From positions 1,922,001 through 1,986,000 of the forward strand of contig CP129491.1 of NCBI GenBank assembly GCA_030584105.1: a DNA stretch of 64,000 nt. Direction: 5' to 3'. Each line of letters opens with the position of its first letter. Within the stretch, counting starts at the first letter, position 1. Shown here in pieces: positions 16,818 to 24,778 of this stretch. A model generated the notes under the pieces. The model saw only the letters and a program-made list of their open reading frames with translations. It was not told where the DNA came from and searched no databases. A program made the position numbers and the translations under genes. The stretch comes from UTCHB3 sp002050155. GTDB lineage: Bacteria > Bacteroidota > Ignavibacteria > Ignavibacteriales > Ignavibacteriaceae.

Positions 16818-17987
16818 TTATGAGTTCCATCGGAAGAAACTTTCGCCGCTGATTTGCGCACTCAGCCCGAACCACTCGAGCACTGTTTTCCCTGCGTCGG
16901 CAAAGGTTTTCCTCGTTCCCAAATTCACCGGGCTTACCCCTTTTCCTGTAAGCAACACCGGCACATATTCCCTGGTATGGTCAGTTGAAGTGACGGTGGG
17001 GTCGTTACCGTGATCGGCAGTTATAAGCAGAACATCGGTTTCATCCATCGCTTCCAAAATTTTGGGCAGGAATTTATCAAAATCTTCCAGCGCATTTTTG
17101 AACCCTTGGGGGTCCAACCGGTGCCCAAAATAAACATCAAAATCAACTAAGTTCGTCATAATAAACGAATTTTGGTTTCCCTGCATGTTTTTCAGTGTCT
17201 GTTCGCACCCCTCGTTGTTCGATTTGGTGTGAATCACCACATCAAGCCCTTTTTCGTTGAAAAGATCGCCAATTTTGCCGATTGCAATAGTTTTAACTCC
17301 GCCTTTCTGCAGGTGGTTCAAAACCGTATCGGCGGGAGGATCAAGCGAATAATCGCGGCGGTTAGTCGTTCTCTTAAAAGTATCAGAGCTTTCGCCCACG
17401 AAGGGTCTGGCAATTACCCGCCCCACAAAATTATCTTTCAAAACGATGTGTCGCGTTAGATCACAAATTTCGTATAGCCTCTCTAAGCCAAAATGTGCTT
17501 CGTGTGCGGCAATCTGAAACACCGAATCAGCCGATGTGTAAACTATCGGGAAGCCGGTTCTGATGTGCTCTTCACCCAGCTCTTTAATAATTTCGGTGCC
17601 GGAGGCAGCCTTGTTCCCAAGGAAACCTTTGCAGCCGGTAACACGCATGAAATTTTCCATCATTTCCGGCGGAAAGCCGTGCGGAAAATAGTCAAAATCA
17701 ATCGGCGAAATTATCCCGGTCAGCTCCCAATGCCCCGAGGTAGAGTCTTTCCCTTTCGACACTTCCGACATTTTACCGAATGCTGCCGTAGGCGCTGAAA
17801 CAGGCGCAACCCCTGTGATGCTGCTAATGTTCCCTAACCCAAGTGCCTGCATGTTCGGCAGTTTTAGCCCGCCCGTTTTTGCTGCAGTGTTTACAATCGT
17901 GTTACTCCCCTGGTCATTATAATTTGGAGCATCGGGTAGTTCACCGATGCCAACGCCGTCTAAAACGATAAAAATGAAATTTTTGAT
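16818..17987 (-). CDS. deoB: Phosphopentomutase with an ATC start codon
   Basis: Interconverts (deoxy)ribose 1-phosphate and 5-phosphate in nucleoside salvage and breakdown; alkaline-phosphatase fold with two Mn2+. The frame gives 389 residues, the usual length. The N-terminus KNFIFIVLDGVGIGELPDAPNYN contains the first metal-binding Asp. GHWELTG, TSADSVFQIAAHE, RPFVG and TADHGNDPTVTSTDHTREYVP supply the others. No ATG, GTG or TTG exists between the upstream in-frame stop and the ATG at 17852, which would delete 45 residues including the metal ligand. The codon at the expected Met position is ATC (17987-17985), preceded by AGGAG with a 7-base spacer. Confidence 0.9.
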   Translation of the reverse strand: MKNFIFIVLDGVGIGELPDAPNYNDQGSNTIVNTAAKTGGLKLPNMQALGLGNISSITGVAPVSAPTAAFGKMSEVSKGKDSTSGHWELTGIISPIDFDYFPHGFPPEMMENFMRVTGCKGFLGNKAASGTEIIKELGEEHIRTGFPIVYTSADSVFQIAAHEAHFGLERLYEICDLTRHIVLKDNFVGRVIARPFVGESSDTFKRTTNRRDYSLDPPADTVLNHLQKGGVKTIAIGKIGDLFNEKGLDVVIHTKSNNEGCEQTLKNMQGNQNSFIMTNLVDFDVYFGHRLDPQGFKNALEDFDKFLPKILEAMDETDVLLITADHGNDPTVTSTDHTREYVPVLLTGKGVSPVNLGTRKTFADAGKTVLEWFGLSAQISGESFFRWNS

Positions 17988-18001
17988 TGTTTTGCTCCTT
18001 T

Positions 18002-18098
18002 GTTGACGATGTTACCTTGCCGCCGCCGGCACCCAACTACTGTCGTTCGCTAACCGATAAATTTCTAAGTTGACGATGTTACCTTGCCGCCGCCGGCA
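18002..18098. repeat. 30-bp exact direct repeat copying the 3' end of the GGDEF-like gene
   Basis: Copies at 18002-18031 and 18069-18098, offset 67 bases. The second contains the last codons of the GGDEF-like gene; the first lies between that gene's stop and the deoB ribosome binding site, so deoB's leader carries a copy of its neighbour's tail. Confidence 0.95.
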
Positions 18099-19960
18099 TT
18101 TTGCGATTTCGTTAGTGCAAGGCGTGCGGTCTGCAACAATTCATCGAAATTACTCTTGTTTTCAGCCGGTGCAACCCCGATCGACACAGTGAAACTGTTG
18201 CCCCCCACCGAAGAGGTTGCCGACTGTTTAGCAACTTTAGTTTTGAATCGCTCTGCCCAAATGAACATCTCTTTAGATTCAGTGCCGAAGAAAAAGATTC
18301 CAAAAGTTTCTCCCTCTATTTTTCCGATTGTGATGTTCGGGTTTTGCTCTGCCTTCAGAAACTCTGCCAACCGCAGATACGGCCGCGAGGAAAGTTCACC
18401 CTCAAAAAGTTCCATCTGCTCAGGTGATTTATCAGCGCAAACGAGTGCAAAGGTTCCGGCAAGTGAAAATTCTTTCAGACGGTGCATATCCTGCTCCACC
18501 TTCTCGACGAAAAAGTGGTTATTCATCACCTTCGTTTCAGGATCGTACAAAACTTCGTTTCTTAGCATCATCTGCAGCGAATAATTGTAAAACACATAAG
18601 AAAGCAACGAGTTAAGCCGTGCTACAAATCTCGTTTCCGCAACTGTGAAAGCATTGTTCACAGGCGATTCGAAACATAATATTCCCAACATCTGTCCGTG
18701 AATCGTTAACGGAACGGTGAAGAACGAACCCTGTTCCAATCTCTCTTCAGTACTATGGAAACGGGGTAACTCTTCCTCACCAAGATTCCTGTAGTAAAGA
18801 GGACCCATGTTAGAAAGCTGAACCCCCGCTAACGAACTGCCTATTTCAACCTCAACCACCGGAAGTGTATATTCTGAACCGTCGGCGGTAAAAACACGGC
18901 TGATCCTCAACGAGTTGGCTGCACCCTGAAACTCCAAAAAGTAAATTATCTTAGCCGGAATTAACTCCCGCAACCGCTGCTCAAAAACGGCAAGTATATC
19001 TTCAACCGAATTTGAAACCAACATCTGGTCGATTATCAAATTCATTGCCTTCAGCCTCTTTTCAGCCAGCCCCTCAAAAAATCCTGTCTGCAAAATTGAA
19101 AGGACATGTGTAATTATCCTCACATACCTGCCAAGAGTGAATAATGTTTCCGAACCAAAAGCATCGCGCTCTTTTTGGTCAACCGCCAAAACCCCGATCA
19201 CTTTTTTACCGAAGAAAATAGGAACTGCGGCAAAACTTATTATACCAATCGGCCGGTTGTAGTATTTAATCAGTGCCGGCTCTTCTTTTTGATCAATTGC
19301 CCCGCGGGTTACGGGTTCTTCACCTGTTACAACCCGGCTTAAAAGGTCGCTTTCTAAAGGAATTGGCAAAGGTGAAAACTGATCTGTACCAACAACATAA
19401 GCTGCCGCTGTCAGTTTTTTAGTATCCCGGTTTACCCAGTAAAAAACAGCGCTGTGAGCCATCACCACTTCCCTGATAAGTTTAATCACTTTATCAAGGA
19501 AGAAATTAACCGTGGCTTTGTTGTTTTCAATACCCGGTGCGGCTTCGTTGATTATCTCAAAATATCTTTGGCTAATATCCGAAGGTTCTTCATCCCCCAA
19601 AGTGATTATGTTTCCTGTGCGTGGTTTTGGGGTTGCCTCTGAAGTGGTAACACTGCTCTGCCTGAAAGAAGGGGCTGCCGGTTTATGCCCTGGCTGAGGC
19701 ACAAATTTGCCGGTTACTACTATGGTTTCTGCCTCAACGGGGTCTAAAGAGTCGTCGGTTGGTTTGCTCTCTCGAAGAATTTCGTTGAATGCCTTCTCCG
19801 ATTTCTCCTTTTTAAGCATTAAAAACAACCAGATTAAATCGCAGACTAACACTAAGCCCATAACAATCCGCGTTACTGTATCACCAATAAGGATGATTAA
19901 CAGCAGGATGACGGGTGCCAGAACCATAAGTCCTGTTTTTTTGTGCCGGTTTGCTTGCAT
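18065..19960 (-). CDS. Membrane protein with two GAF domains and a degenerate GGDEF domain
   Basis: 631 residues. Two adjacent transmembrane helices (about 9-27 and 29-48) anchor a cytosolic part: a variable linker to about 130, GAF domain 1 (about 160-285; GIISFAAVPIFFGKKVIGVLAVD), GAF domain 2 (about 305-465; FFTVPLTIHGQMLGILCFE) and a C-terminal region (about 475-625) with the fold pattern of a diguanylate cyclase. The signature loop reads EGETF instead of GGDEF or GGEEF, and the substrate-binding positions are also altered, so cyclase activity is unlikely. It may bind nucleotide or act as a sensor scaffold. ATG at 19960; good promoter upstream. Likely first gene of the unit running through deoB to nlpC. 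Confidence 0.82.
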   Translation of the reverse strand: MQANRHKKTGLMVLAPVILLLIILIGDTVTRIVMGLVLVCDLIWLFLMLKKEKSEKAFNEILRESKPTDDSLDPVEAETIVVTGKFVPQPGHKPAAPSFRQSSVTTSEATPKPRTGNIITLGDEEPSDISQRYFEIINEAAPGIENNKATVNFFLDKVIKLIREVVMAHSAVFYWVNRDTKKLTAAAYVVGTDQFSPLPIPLESDLLSRVVTGEEPVTRGAIDQKEEPALIKYYNRPIGIISFAAVPIFFGKKVIGVLAVDQKERDAFGSETLFTLGRYVRIITHVLSILQTGFFEGLAEKRLKAMNLIIDQMLVSNSVEDILAVFEQRLRELIPAKIIYFLEFQGAANSLRISRVFTADGSEYTLPVVEVEIGSSLAGVQLSNMGPLYYRNLGEEELPRFHSTEERLEQGSFFTVPLTIHGQMLGILCFESPVNNAFTVAETRFVARLNSLLSYVFYNYSLQMMLRNEVLYDPETKVMNNHFFVEKVEQDMHRLKEFSLAGTFALVCADKSPEQMELFEGELSSRPYLRLAEFLKAEQNPNITIGKIEGETFGIFFFGTESKEMFIWAERFKTKVAKQSATSSVGGNSFTVSIGVAPAENKSNFDELLQTARLALTKSQNAGGGKVTSST

Positions 19961-19985
19961 TTAAACTTTGAATCTCTTTAAACTT

Positions 19986-20017
19986 CAAAAATAAGTTTAC
20001 GCTGCCACATAATCAAA
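19986..20017 (-). promoter_or_regulatory. Promoter of the GGDEF-like gene (Bacteroidota type)
   Basis: Minus strand: TTTG (20017-20014), 20 bases, TATTTTTG (19993-19986). Exact consensus and same spacing as the rimP, nrdJ and rpsL promoters. It probably drives the co-directional genes down to the terminator at 14307-14337. Confidence 0.65.
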
Positions 20018-20030
20018 TCAAAAGCGGAAA

Positions 20031-20615
20031 CTAACCAATTAATTGATCCCGAATTGCTGCAAAAACATTTTTTTTAAATTTACCTGACTTAACAGTGTAC
20101 GGGAAAATTGAGCTGAAGGCTCGCAACCCGGCGTAGTTGTTTTCAGCAGTTTTAAGTGCCGCACTCATTTCGCTTTGGTTCAGTTTATCCGTTTTTGTCA
20201 GCAGTATTAAGTACCCCGCATCTGTTTCTTCACAAAATCTGGTAAATTCAAGGTCGAATTTGCTGTCAAGAACTCGTGAATCAATCAGGTGAATAATCAA
20301 CTTAATCATCCCCGAAATTTTGAAATACTGCCTTATGAACGCCCCCCACCTCTCTCTTTCAGTTTTGCTGACCTTGGCATATCCGTAGCCGGGCAGATCA
20401 ACAAAATAGAAGGAATCATCAATTCTGATGTAGTTAAGCGCTCTGGTTTTGCCCGGTGTTCCGCTCACTTTAGCCAAACCCGGCTTGCCGGTAATATGAT
20501 TGATGAAGGATGATTTGCCGGCATTCGACCTTCCGGCAATCACCACTTCCGGTAGCCTTATCTTAACTGATTCAGGGTCTGTAAACGACCCGGCAAATTC
20601 AACTTTTTCAAACAT
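20031..20615 (-). CDS. engB: Ribosome biogenesis GTP-binding protein EngB/YsxC
   Basis: 194-residue essential GTPase for 50S subunit assembly. Motifs in order: GRSNAGKSSFIN (G1, about 31-42), GTPGKTRALNYIRI (G2), DLPGYGYAKVSK (G3), LLTKTDKLN (G4) and a G5-like segment FSSIFPYTVKSG. The ATG at 20615 lies two bases after the T-run of the rplQ terminator and has no room for a Shine-Dalgarno, so it depends on readthrough or an unseen promoter inside rplQ. Otherwise ordinary. Confidence 0.95.
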   Translation of the reverse strand: MFEKVEFAGSFTDPESVKIRLPEVVIAGRSNAGKSSFINHITGKPGLAKVSGTPGKTRALNYIRIDDSFYFVDLPGYGYAKVSKTERERWGAFIRQYFKISGMIKLIIHLIDSRVLDSKFDLEFTRFCEETDAGYLILLTKTDKLNQSEMSAALKTAENNYAGLRAFSSIFPYTVKSGKFKKNVFAAIRDQLIG

Positions 20616-20616
20616 A

Positions 20617-20652
20617 TAAAAAAAGAGTAACCCGGAATCGCCGGATTACTCT
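20617..20652 (-). terminator. Terminator after rplQ (end of the ribosomal supercluster)
   Basis: Minus strand: 12-bp stem with one G-T pair (20652-20641 with 20635-20624), 5-base loop, then seven T. It ends the alpha operon and directly abuts the engB start codon. Confidence 0.92.
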
Positions 20653-20675
20653 TCACTCTAAATTAAATCAGGAAA

Positions 20676-21137
20676 TTATGCCTCAATCGACGGAGCGGCT
20701 TCGGCTTCTTTCTCTTTTCTGGTTTGAGCAGCAGCTTCACGCGCTTCCTGCCTTGCCTGAGCAGCCAGGTTGGCGGCTTCGTTATAGTCAACCAATTCAA
20801 TTATCGCCATCTGAGCAGCATCACCCAGCCTTAAGGATGTTTTAACTATTCTGGTGTAACCGCCTTTTCTCTCGCCCACCTGCGGAACGATGTCTCTGAA
20901 CAACTCTTTAGCTGCTTCTTTGTTTCGCAGAACGCTCATAACGATCCTCTGATCGTGAAGTGTTCCCTTACGGGCTTTTGTAATCAGTGGTTCAGCGAAC
21001 GACCTCAACTCTTTGGCTTTCGCAAGGGTTGTCTCTATTCTTTTATGCAAAAAAAGTGACGCAGCTAAGTTCTTCAGCAATGCATTCCTGTGGCTGTGAG
21101 TCCTCTTTAATTTTCTGCCTTTTACTCTATGTCTCAT
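20676..21137 (-). CDS. rplQ: Ribosomal protein L17
   Basis: 153 residues: the conserved L17 core (MRHRVKGRKLKRTHSHRNALLKNLAASLFLHKRIETTLAKAKELR) plus a charged Ala/Lys/Glu-rich C-terminal tail of about 35 residues, a tail type common in Bacteroidota L17. Last gene of the alpha operon, 21 bases after rpoA and followed by a strong terminator. Confidence 0.98.
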   Translation of the reverse strand: MRHRVKGRKLKRTHSHRNALLKNLAASLFLHKRIETTLAKAKELRSFAEPLITKARKGTLHDQRIVMSVLRNKEAAKELFRDIVPQVGERKGGYTRIVKTSLRLGDAAQMAIIELVDYNEAANLAAQARQEAREAAAQTRKEKEAEAAPSIEA

Positions 21138-21158
21138 CTGTTAAACCTTCGTCGGGGA

Positions 21159-22154
21159 TTAATTTAAACTACTGTCGTCTTTTATATATTCGTCGATGTT
21201 CATTCCAAATTCCAGCCCAAGGGTTTCAACGATTTCCATCAATTCAGCGAGTGATTTCCTCCCAAAATTTCTGAATTTTAACATTTCTGATTCATCCTTC
21301 GCCACAAGGTCGGAGATGGTTTTTATGTTTGCCGCTTTCAGACAATTATGCGCACGGACGCTCAACTCAAGGTCGTCAACATTCGTAAGAAGAATCTTTC
21401 TGATTCTGTCTTTTTCAGAATCTTTTTTAACTTCTTCGTGTGTATCTTCCTGCTCGATATCAAAATTGATGAAGAGCTGGAGATGGTCTCTCATAATTTT
21501 TGCCGCCTGCGTAAGTGCGTCGTCCGGGGTGATAGAACCATCGGTTGTTATGTTCATAACCAATTTTTCATAGTCGTTCCTGTCACCAATTCTCACATTT
21601 TCGATGTCGTAAGTGGCATTTACAATGGGAGAATATATCGAATCGATAGCTATTGTACCAATAGCATAATCAGGCGATTTGTTCTCAACTGCCGGCACAT
21701 AACCTTTGCCTCTTCCAACGCGTAACTCAACATCGAATTTTGCATTTTCCTGAAGTGTAGCGATGTGAACATCGGGGTTAAGAACTTCTAAATCTGCTGT
21801 ATATTTTTGAATATCAGCACCTGTAACCACTTTGGGGCCCTGAATCGAAAACTCGATCTTAGCCGGTTTTTTGTTAAGTAGCTTTATTCTCACCTGTTTC
21901 AGGTTAAGAATTATCTCTGTAACATCTTCGACAACACCTTCTATCGTGCTGAACTCGTGCAGCACACCGCCAAATTTAACGGCAGTGAAAGCCGCACCCG
22001 GAAGTGAAGAGATCAGGATCCTTCTGAGCGAGTTCCCAATCGTTACTCCGTAACCTCTCTCCAACGGCTGAAGGAAAAATCTGCCGAAAGTAGTGCTGTA
22101 GGTTGATTCTTCGCATACTACGGCATCCGGTATTTTTAGATATAATCCACTCAT
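21159..22154 (-). CDS. rpoA: RNA polymerase alpha subunit
   Basis: Dimerising platform for polymerase assembly; its C-terminal domain contacts promoters and regulators. The N-terminal domain shows RFFLQPLERGYGVTIGNSLRRILISSLPGAA, and the C-terminal domain shows LELSVRAHNCLKAANIKTISDLV and FGRKSLAELMEIVETLGL. I chose the ATG at 22154 (331 residues, MSGLYLKIP) because AGAGG lies five bases upstream; an in-frame ATG at 22175 has none. It sits between rpsD and rplQ as in most bacteria. Confidence 0.97.
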   Translation of the reverse strand: MSGLYLKIPDAVVCEESTYSTTFGRFFLQPLERGYGVTIGNSLRRILISSLPGAAFTAVKFGGVLHEFSTIEGVVEDVTEIILNLKQVRIKLLNKKPAKIEFSIQGPKVVTGADIQKYTADLEVLNPDVHIATLQENAKFDVELRVGRGKGYVPAVENKSPDYAIGTIAIDSIYSPIVNATYDIENVRIGDRNDYEKLVMNITTDGSITPDDALTQAAKIMRDHLQLFINFDIEQEDTHEEVKKDSEKDRIRKILLTNVDDLELSVRAHNCLKAANIKTISDLVAKDESEMLKFRNFGRKSLAELMEIVETLGLEFGMNIDEYIKDDSSLN

Positions 22155-22180
22155 GTATTCCTCTAAAAATTTCATTTATG

Positions 22181-22831
22181 TTATTTAGAGTACAACTCTA
22201 CAACGAACTGCTCGTTAACATTGAGTTGCATTTCATCTCTCTCGGGGATACTTACAAAGGTGCCGCTGAGCGTCGCCTTGTCGATCGTTAACCATGGATA
22301 AAGGTTATCTTTAACCCTCTTTAGCGAGTTGTGAACAATATCCAACTGCTTGCTTTTATCTTTTACCTTTATTACATCACCCGGAACGAGTGAGTATGAA
22401 GGAATATCAACTATATTACCATTGACGAGTATATGCCTGTGGCTGACCAACTGGCGCGCAGCCTTGCGCGAGGGCGCAAACCCAAGCCTGTAAACTACAT
22501 TATCAAGCCTTCTCTCAAGAAGTTGCAACAGGTTAGTTCCCGTGATACCCTTTTGACGCGTTGCTTTATCAAATAAATTGCGGAACTGCGTCTCAAGCAC
22601 GCCGTAAATCCTTTTAATCTTTTGTTTCTCTCTGAGCTGAATACCGTATTCAGAAACTTTAGATTTACGGGATTGCCCATGCTGACCCGGCGGGTAGTTC
22701 TTCCTCTTCTCGTCCTTATTCTTCTTCTCTTCAAGAGGGCATTTATCAGAAAAACATCTGCTCCCTTTTAAGAACAGCTTCTGCCTTTCCCTCCTGCACA
22801 ATTTACAAACCGAACCGGTGTATCTTGCCAT
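22181..22831 (-). CDS. rpsD: Ribosomal protein S4 (zinc-ribbon type)
   Basis: 216 residues. 16S rRNA primary binder and assembly nucleator. The N-terminus has the Cys set CKLC and CFSDKC (residues 9, 12, 26, 31) of the zinc-binding S4 form. YPPGQHGQ and the S4 RNA-binding domain (LERRLDNVVYRLGFAPSRKAARQLVSHRHILVNG) follow. Alpha operon gene between rpsK and rpoA; S4 often represses its own operon, but no leader structure was identified. Confidence 0.98.
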   Translation of the reverse strand: MARYTGSVCKLCRRERQKLFLKGSRCFSDKCPLEEKKNKDEKRKNYPPGQHGQSRKSKVSEYGIQLREKQKIKRIYGVLETQFRNLFDKATRQKGITGTNLLQLLERRLDNVVYRLGFAPSRKAARQLVSHRHILVNGNIVDIPSYSLVPGDVIKVKDKSKQLDIVHNSLKRVKDNLYPWLTIDKATLSGTFVSIPERDEMQLNVNEQFVVELYSK

Positions 22832-22853
22832 TTACTAATTCTCCAATATAAAA

Positions 22854-23240
22854 TTAAACTCTTCTCTTCTTCGGAGGCCTGCACCCGTTGTGCGGGATCG
22901 GGGTGATGTCTTTTATCGAGGTTATCTCGAAACCAACATTCACCAACGCTCTGATCGCAGATTCCCTGCCGGCGCCGGGGCCCTTCACTCTTACTTCAAC
23001 TCTTCTTAACCCAAGATCGTATGCCTCCTTGGCAGCAGCTTCACTCGTTACCTGCGCAGCAAATGGGGTGTTCTTGCGCGAACCTTTAAAACTGTTCCGA
23101 CCGGCGGTTGACCACGATATAGTGTTGCCGTAGATATCCGTTAGTGTTACTAACACATTGTTAAACGATGCTTTTATGTGTGCGATGCCGTTGGCATCCA
23201 CAACATGTTTTTTCTTGACTTTTTTGGTAGTCTTTGCCAA
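22854..23240 (-). CDS. rpsK: Ribosomal protein S11
   Basis: 128 residues. 30S platform protein near the mRNA exit. The motifs HIKASFNNVLVTLTDIYGN, SAGRNSFKGSRKNTPFAAQ-like text, GPGAGRESAIRAL and the C-terminal PHNGCRPPKKRRV are all intact. Positioned rpsM-rpsK-rpsD as usual. Confidence 0.98.
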   Translation of the reverse strand: MAKTTKKVKKKHVVDANGIAHIKASFNNVLVTLTDIYGNTISWSTAGRNSFKGSRKNTPFAAQVTSEAAAKEAYDLGLRRVEVRVKGPGAGRESAIRALVNVGFEITSIKDITPIPHNGCRPPKKRRV

Positions 23241-23262
23241 ATTACAATCCTCCGATTTTCAA

Positions 23263-23646
23263 TTATTTCTTGGCAGCTGCTTTTTTCTTGCCGGCTACGG
23301 TTCTTCTCTTACCTTTTCTCGTGCGGGAGTTCGTGCGAGTACGCTGACCCCGTACCGGAAGACCCTTGCGATGACGCAAACCGCGGTATGAACCGATCTC
23401 CATCAACCTCTTGATGTTCATCTGTACTTCGGATCGAAGTGCACCCTCAACTTTAAAGTCTGACTGTATAACAGACCTTATGCTGCCGACTTCGTCCTCG
23501 GTCAACTCACCTACTTTTCTGTTAGGGTCAATCGAAGCTCTTTCTAAGATATCGCTCGCTGTTTTTGCCCCGATACCAAAAATATACTGCAGCCCGTAAA
23601 AAATCTTCTTGTTTTTTGGTAAATCTACACCAGCTATTCTTGCCAA
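23263..23646 (-). CDS. rpsM: Ribosomal protein S13
   Basis: 127 residues. 30S head protein contacting 50S and tRNA. MARIAGVDLPKNKKIFYGLQYIFGIG, SYRGLRHRKGLPVRGQRTRTNSRTRKG and a basic Ala/Lys tail are diagnostic. Follows rpmJ directly. Confidence 0.98.
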   Translation of the reverse strand: MARIAGVDLPKNKKIFYGLQYIFGIGAKTASDILERASIDPNRKVGELTEDEVGSIRSVIQSDFKVEGALRSEVQMNIKRLMEIGSYRGLRHRKGLPVRGQRTRTNSRTRKGKRRTVAGKKKAAAKK

Positions 23647-23670
23647 TTAAATTTCTCCTTTGAAAAAAAT

Positions 23671-23784
23671 CTATCCTTGTCTTTGCTTATGCTTTGGGTT
23701 CTTGCAAATAACCCTTACACTGCCTTTTCTTTTGATGATCTTGCAGTGATCGCATATCTTTTTAACTGAAGCTCTAACTTTCAT
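23671..23784 (-). CDS. rpmJ: Ribosomal protein L36 (zinc-binding form)
   Basis: 37 residues. Starts MKVRASVKKICDHCKIIKRKG and ends NPKHKQRQG; the three Cys and one His that bind zinc are present. It lies between infA (12 bases) and rpsM (24 bases), the standard position. Confidence 0.97.
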   Translation of the reverse strand: MKVRASVKKICDHCKIIKRKGSVRVICKNPKHKQRQG

Positions 23785-23796
23785 CTAAATTCTCCG

Positions 23797-24015
23797 CTAT
23801 TTATACCGGTAGGTAATTCTTCCTTTTGTCAGATCGTATGGTGAGAGTTCAATCGAGACTCTATCGCCGACGAGAATCTTGATAAAATGCATCCGCATTT
23901 TACCGGAGATGTGCGTCAGTATTTCGTGCCCGTTATCTAATTTCACCTTAAAACTTGCGTTCGGCAAAGTTTCGGTGATAACACCATCAACTTTTATTGG
24001 TCCTTGTTTTGCCAT
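23797..24015 (-). CDS. infA: Translation initiation factor IF-1
   Basis: 72 residues, a single OB fold: GVITETLPNASFKVKLDNGHEILTHISGKMRMHFIKILVGDRVSIELSPYDLTKGRITYRYK. Binds the A site of 30S during initiation. It begins immediately after the map stop codon (no gap), indicating translational coupling. Confidence 0.98.
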   Translation of the reverse strand: MAKQGPIKVDGVITETLPNASFKVKLDNGHEILTHISGKMRMHFIKILVGDRVSIELSPYDLTKGRITYRYK

Positions 24016-24774
24016 TTATTCCACGGTTAATATTTCCGGTTCTTGCCCGTTAATCAGAATGGTATGTTCAAAATGAGCCGAAGGCTGCCCGTCAACTGTG
24101 CGGATAGTCCAACCGTCCCGCATTTCATACACATCGTATCTGCCCATGTTTACCATCGGCTCGATCGCCAGTGTCATCCCATTCTGCAGTTTCTTGCCTG
24201 TACCCTTTACCCCGTAATTGGGGATTGAAGGGTCTTCATGGAGATATTTCCCAACTCCATGCCCGCAAAGAGCCCGGACAACGGAAAACCCGTTAGCTTC
24301 CACATATTCCTGCACGGCGTGCGAAATATCGTGCACCCTGTTACCAACAACAGCTTGTTGAATACCCAGATACAACGATTTTTCAGTTACATCCATCAGG
24401 CGCTGCTTCTGAGTGTCTTCCCCCACCAGAACAGAAAGAGCACCATCACCAAAGTAACCGTTTTTCTTAACGCCACAGTCAATAGATACCAAATCCCCGG
24501 ATTGAACTTGTTTATCACCGGGGATACCGTGAACCACGGCATCGTTAAGTGAAAGACACAAAGTTCCGGGGAAAGGTGGTGTGCCCACCTGCCGGTATCC
24601 TTTGAAAGCCGGTGTGCCACCACGGCTGAGGATGTGATCCTCGGCTATCTTGTCCAGCTCTCCGGTTGTAATTCCCACTTTTACAAATTTTTTCACCAAG
24701 TTGAGAGTTTCCGCAACGATCCGGCAACTCTCGCGGATGGCGTCAATCTCTTCAGCTTTTTTAATATAGATCAC
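24016..24774 (-). CDS. map: Methionine aminopeptidase type I
   Basis: 252 residues. Removes N-terminal Met from new proteins. The metal ligands are in HGIPGDK (second-shell His), SIDCGVKKNGYFGDGA, GHGVGKYLHEDPSIPNYG and the C-terminal FEHTILI, with AIEPMVNMG. It follows secY by four bases; adk, which often lies between them, is absent here. Confidence 0.97.
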   Translation of the reverse strand: MIYIKKAEEIDAIRESCRIVAETLNLVKKFVKVGITTGELDKIAEDHILSRGGTPAFKGYRQVGTPPFPGTLCLSLNDAVVHGIPGDKQVQSGDLVSIDCGVKKNGYFGDGALSVLVGEDTQKQRLMDVTEKSLYLGIQQAVVGNRVHDISHAVQEYVEANGFSVVRALCGHGVGKYLHEDPSIPNYGVKGTGKKLQNGMTLAIEPMVNMGRYDVYEMRDGWTIRTVDGQPSAHFEHTILINGQEPEILTVE

Positions 24775-24778
24775 TTTA

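Noticed and set aside
17853..17999. Frameshift or pseudogene explanation for deoB
   Set aside because: The N-terminal 45 codons are in the same frame as the rest and match the family; only the start codon is unusual.
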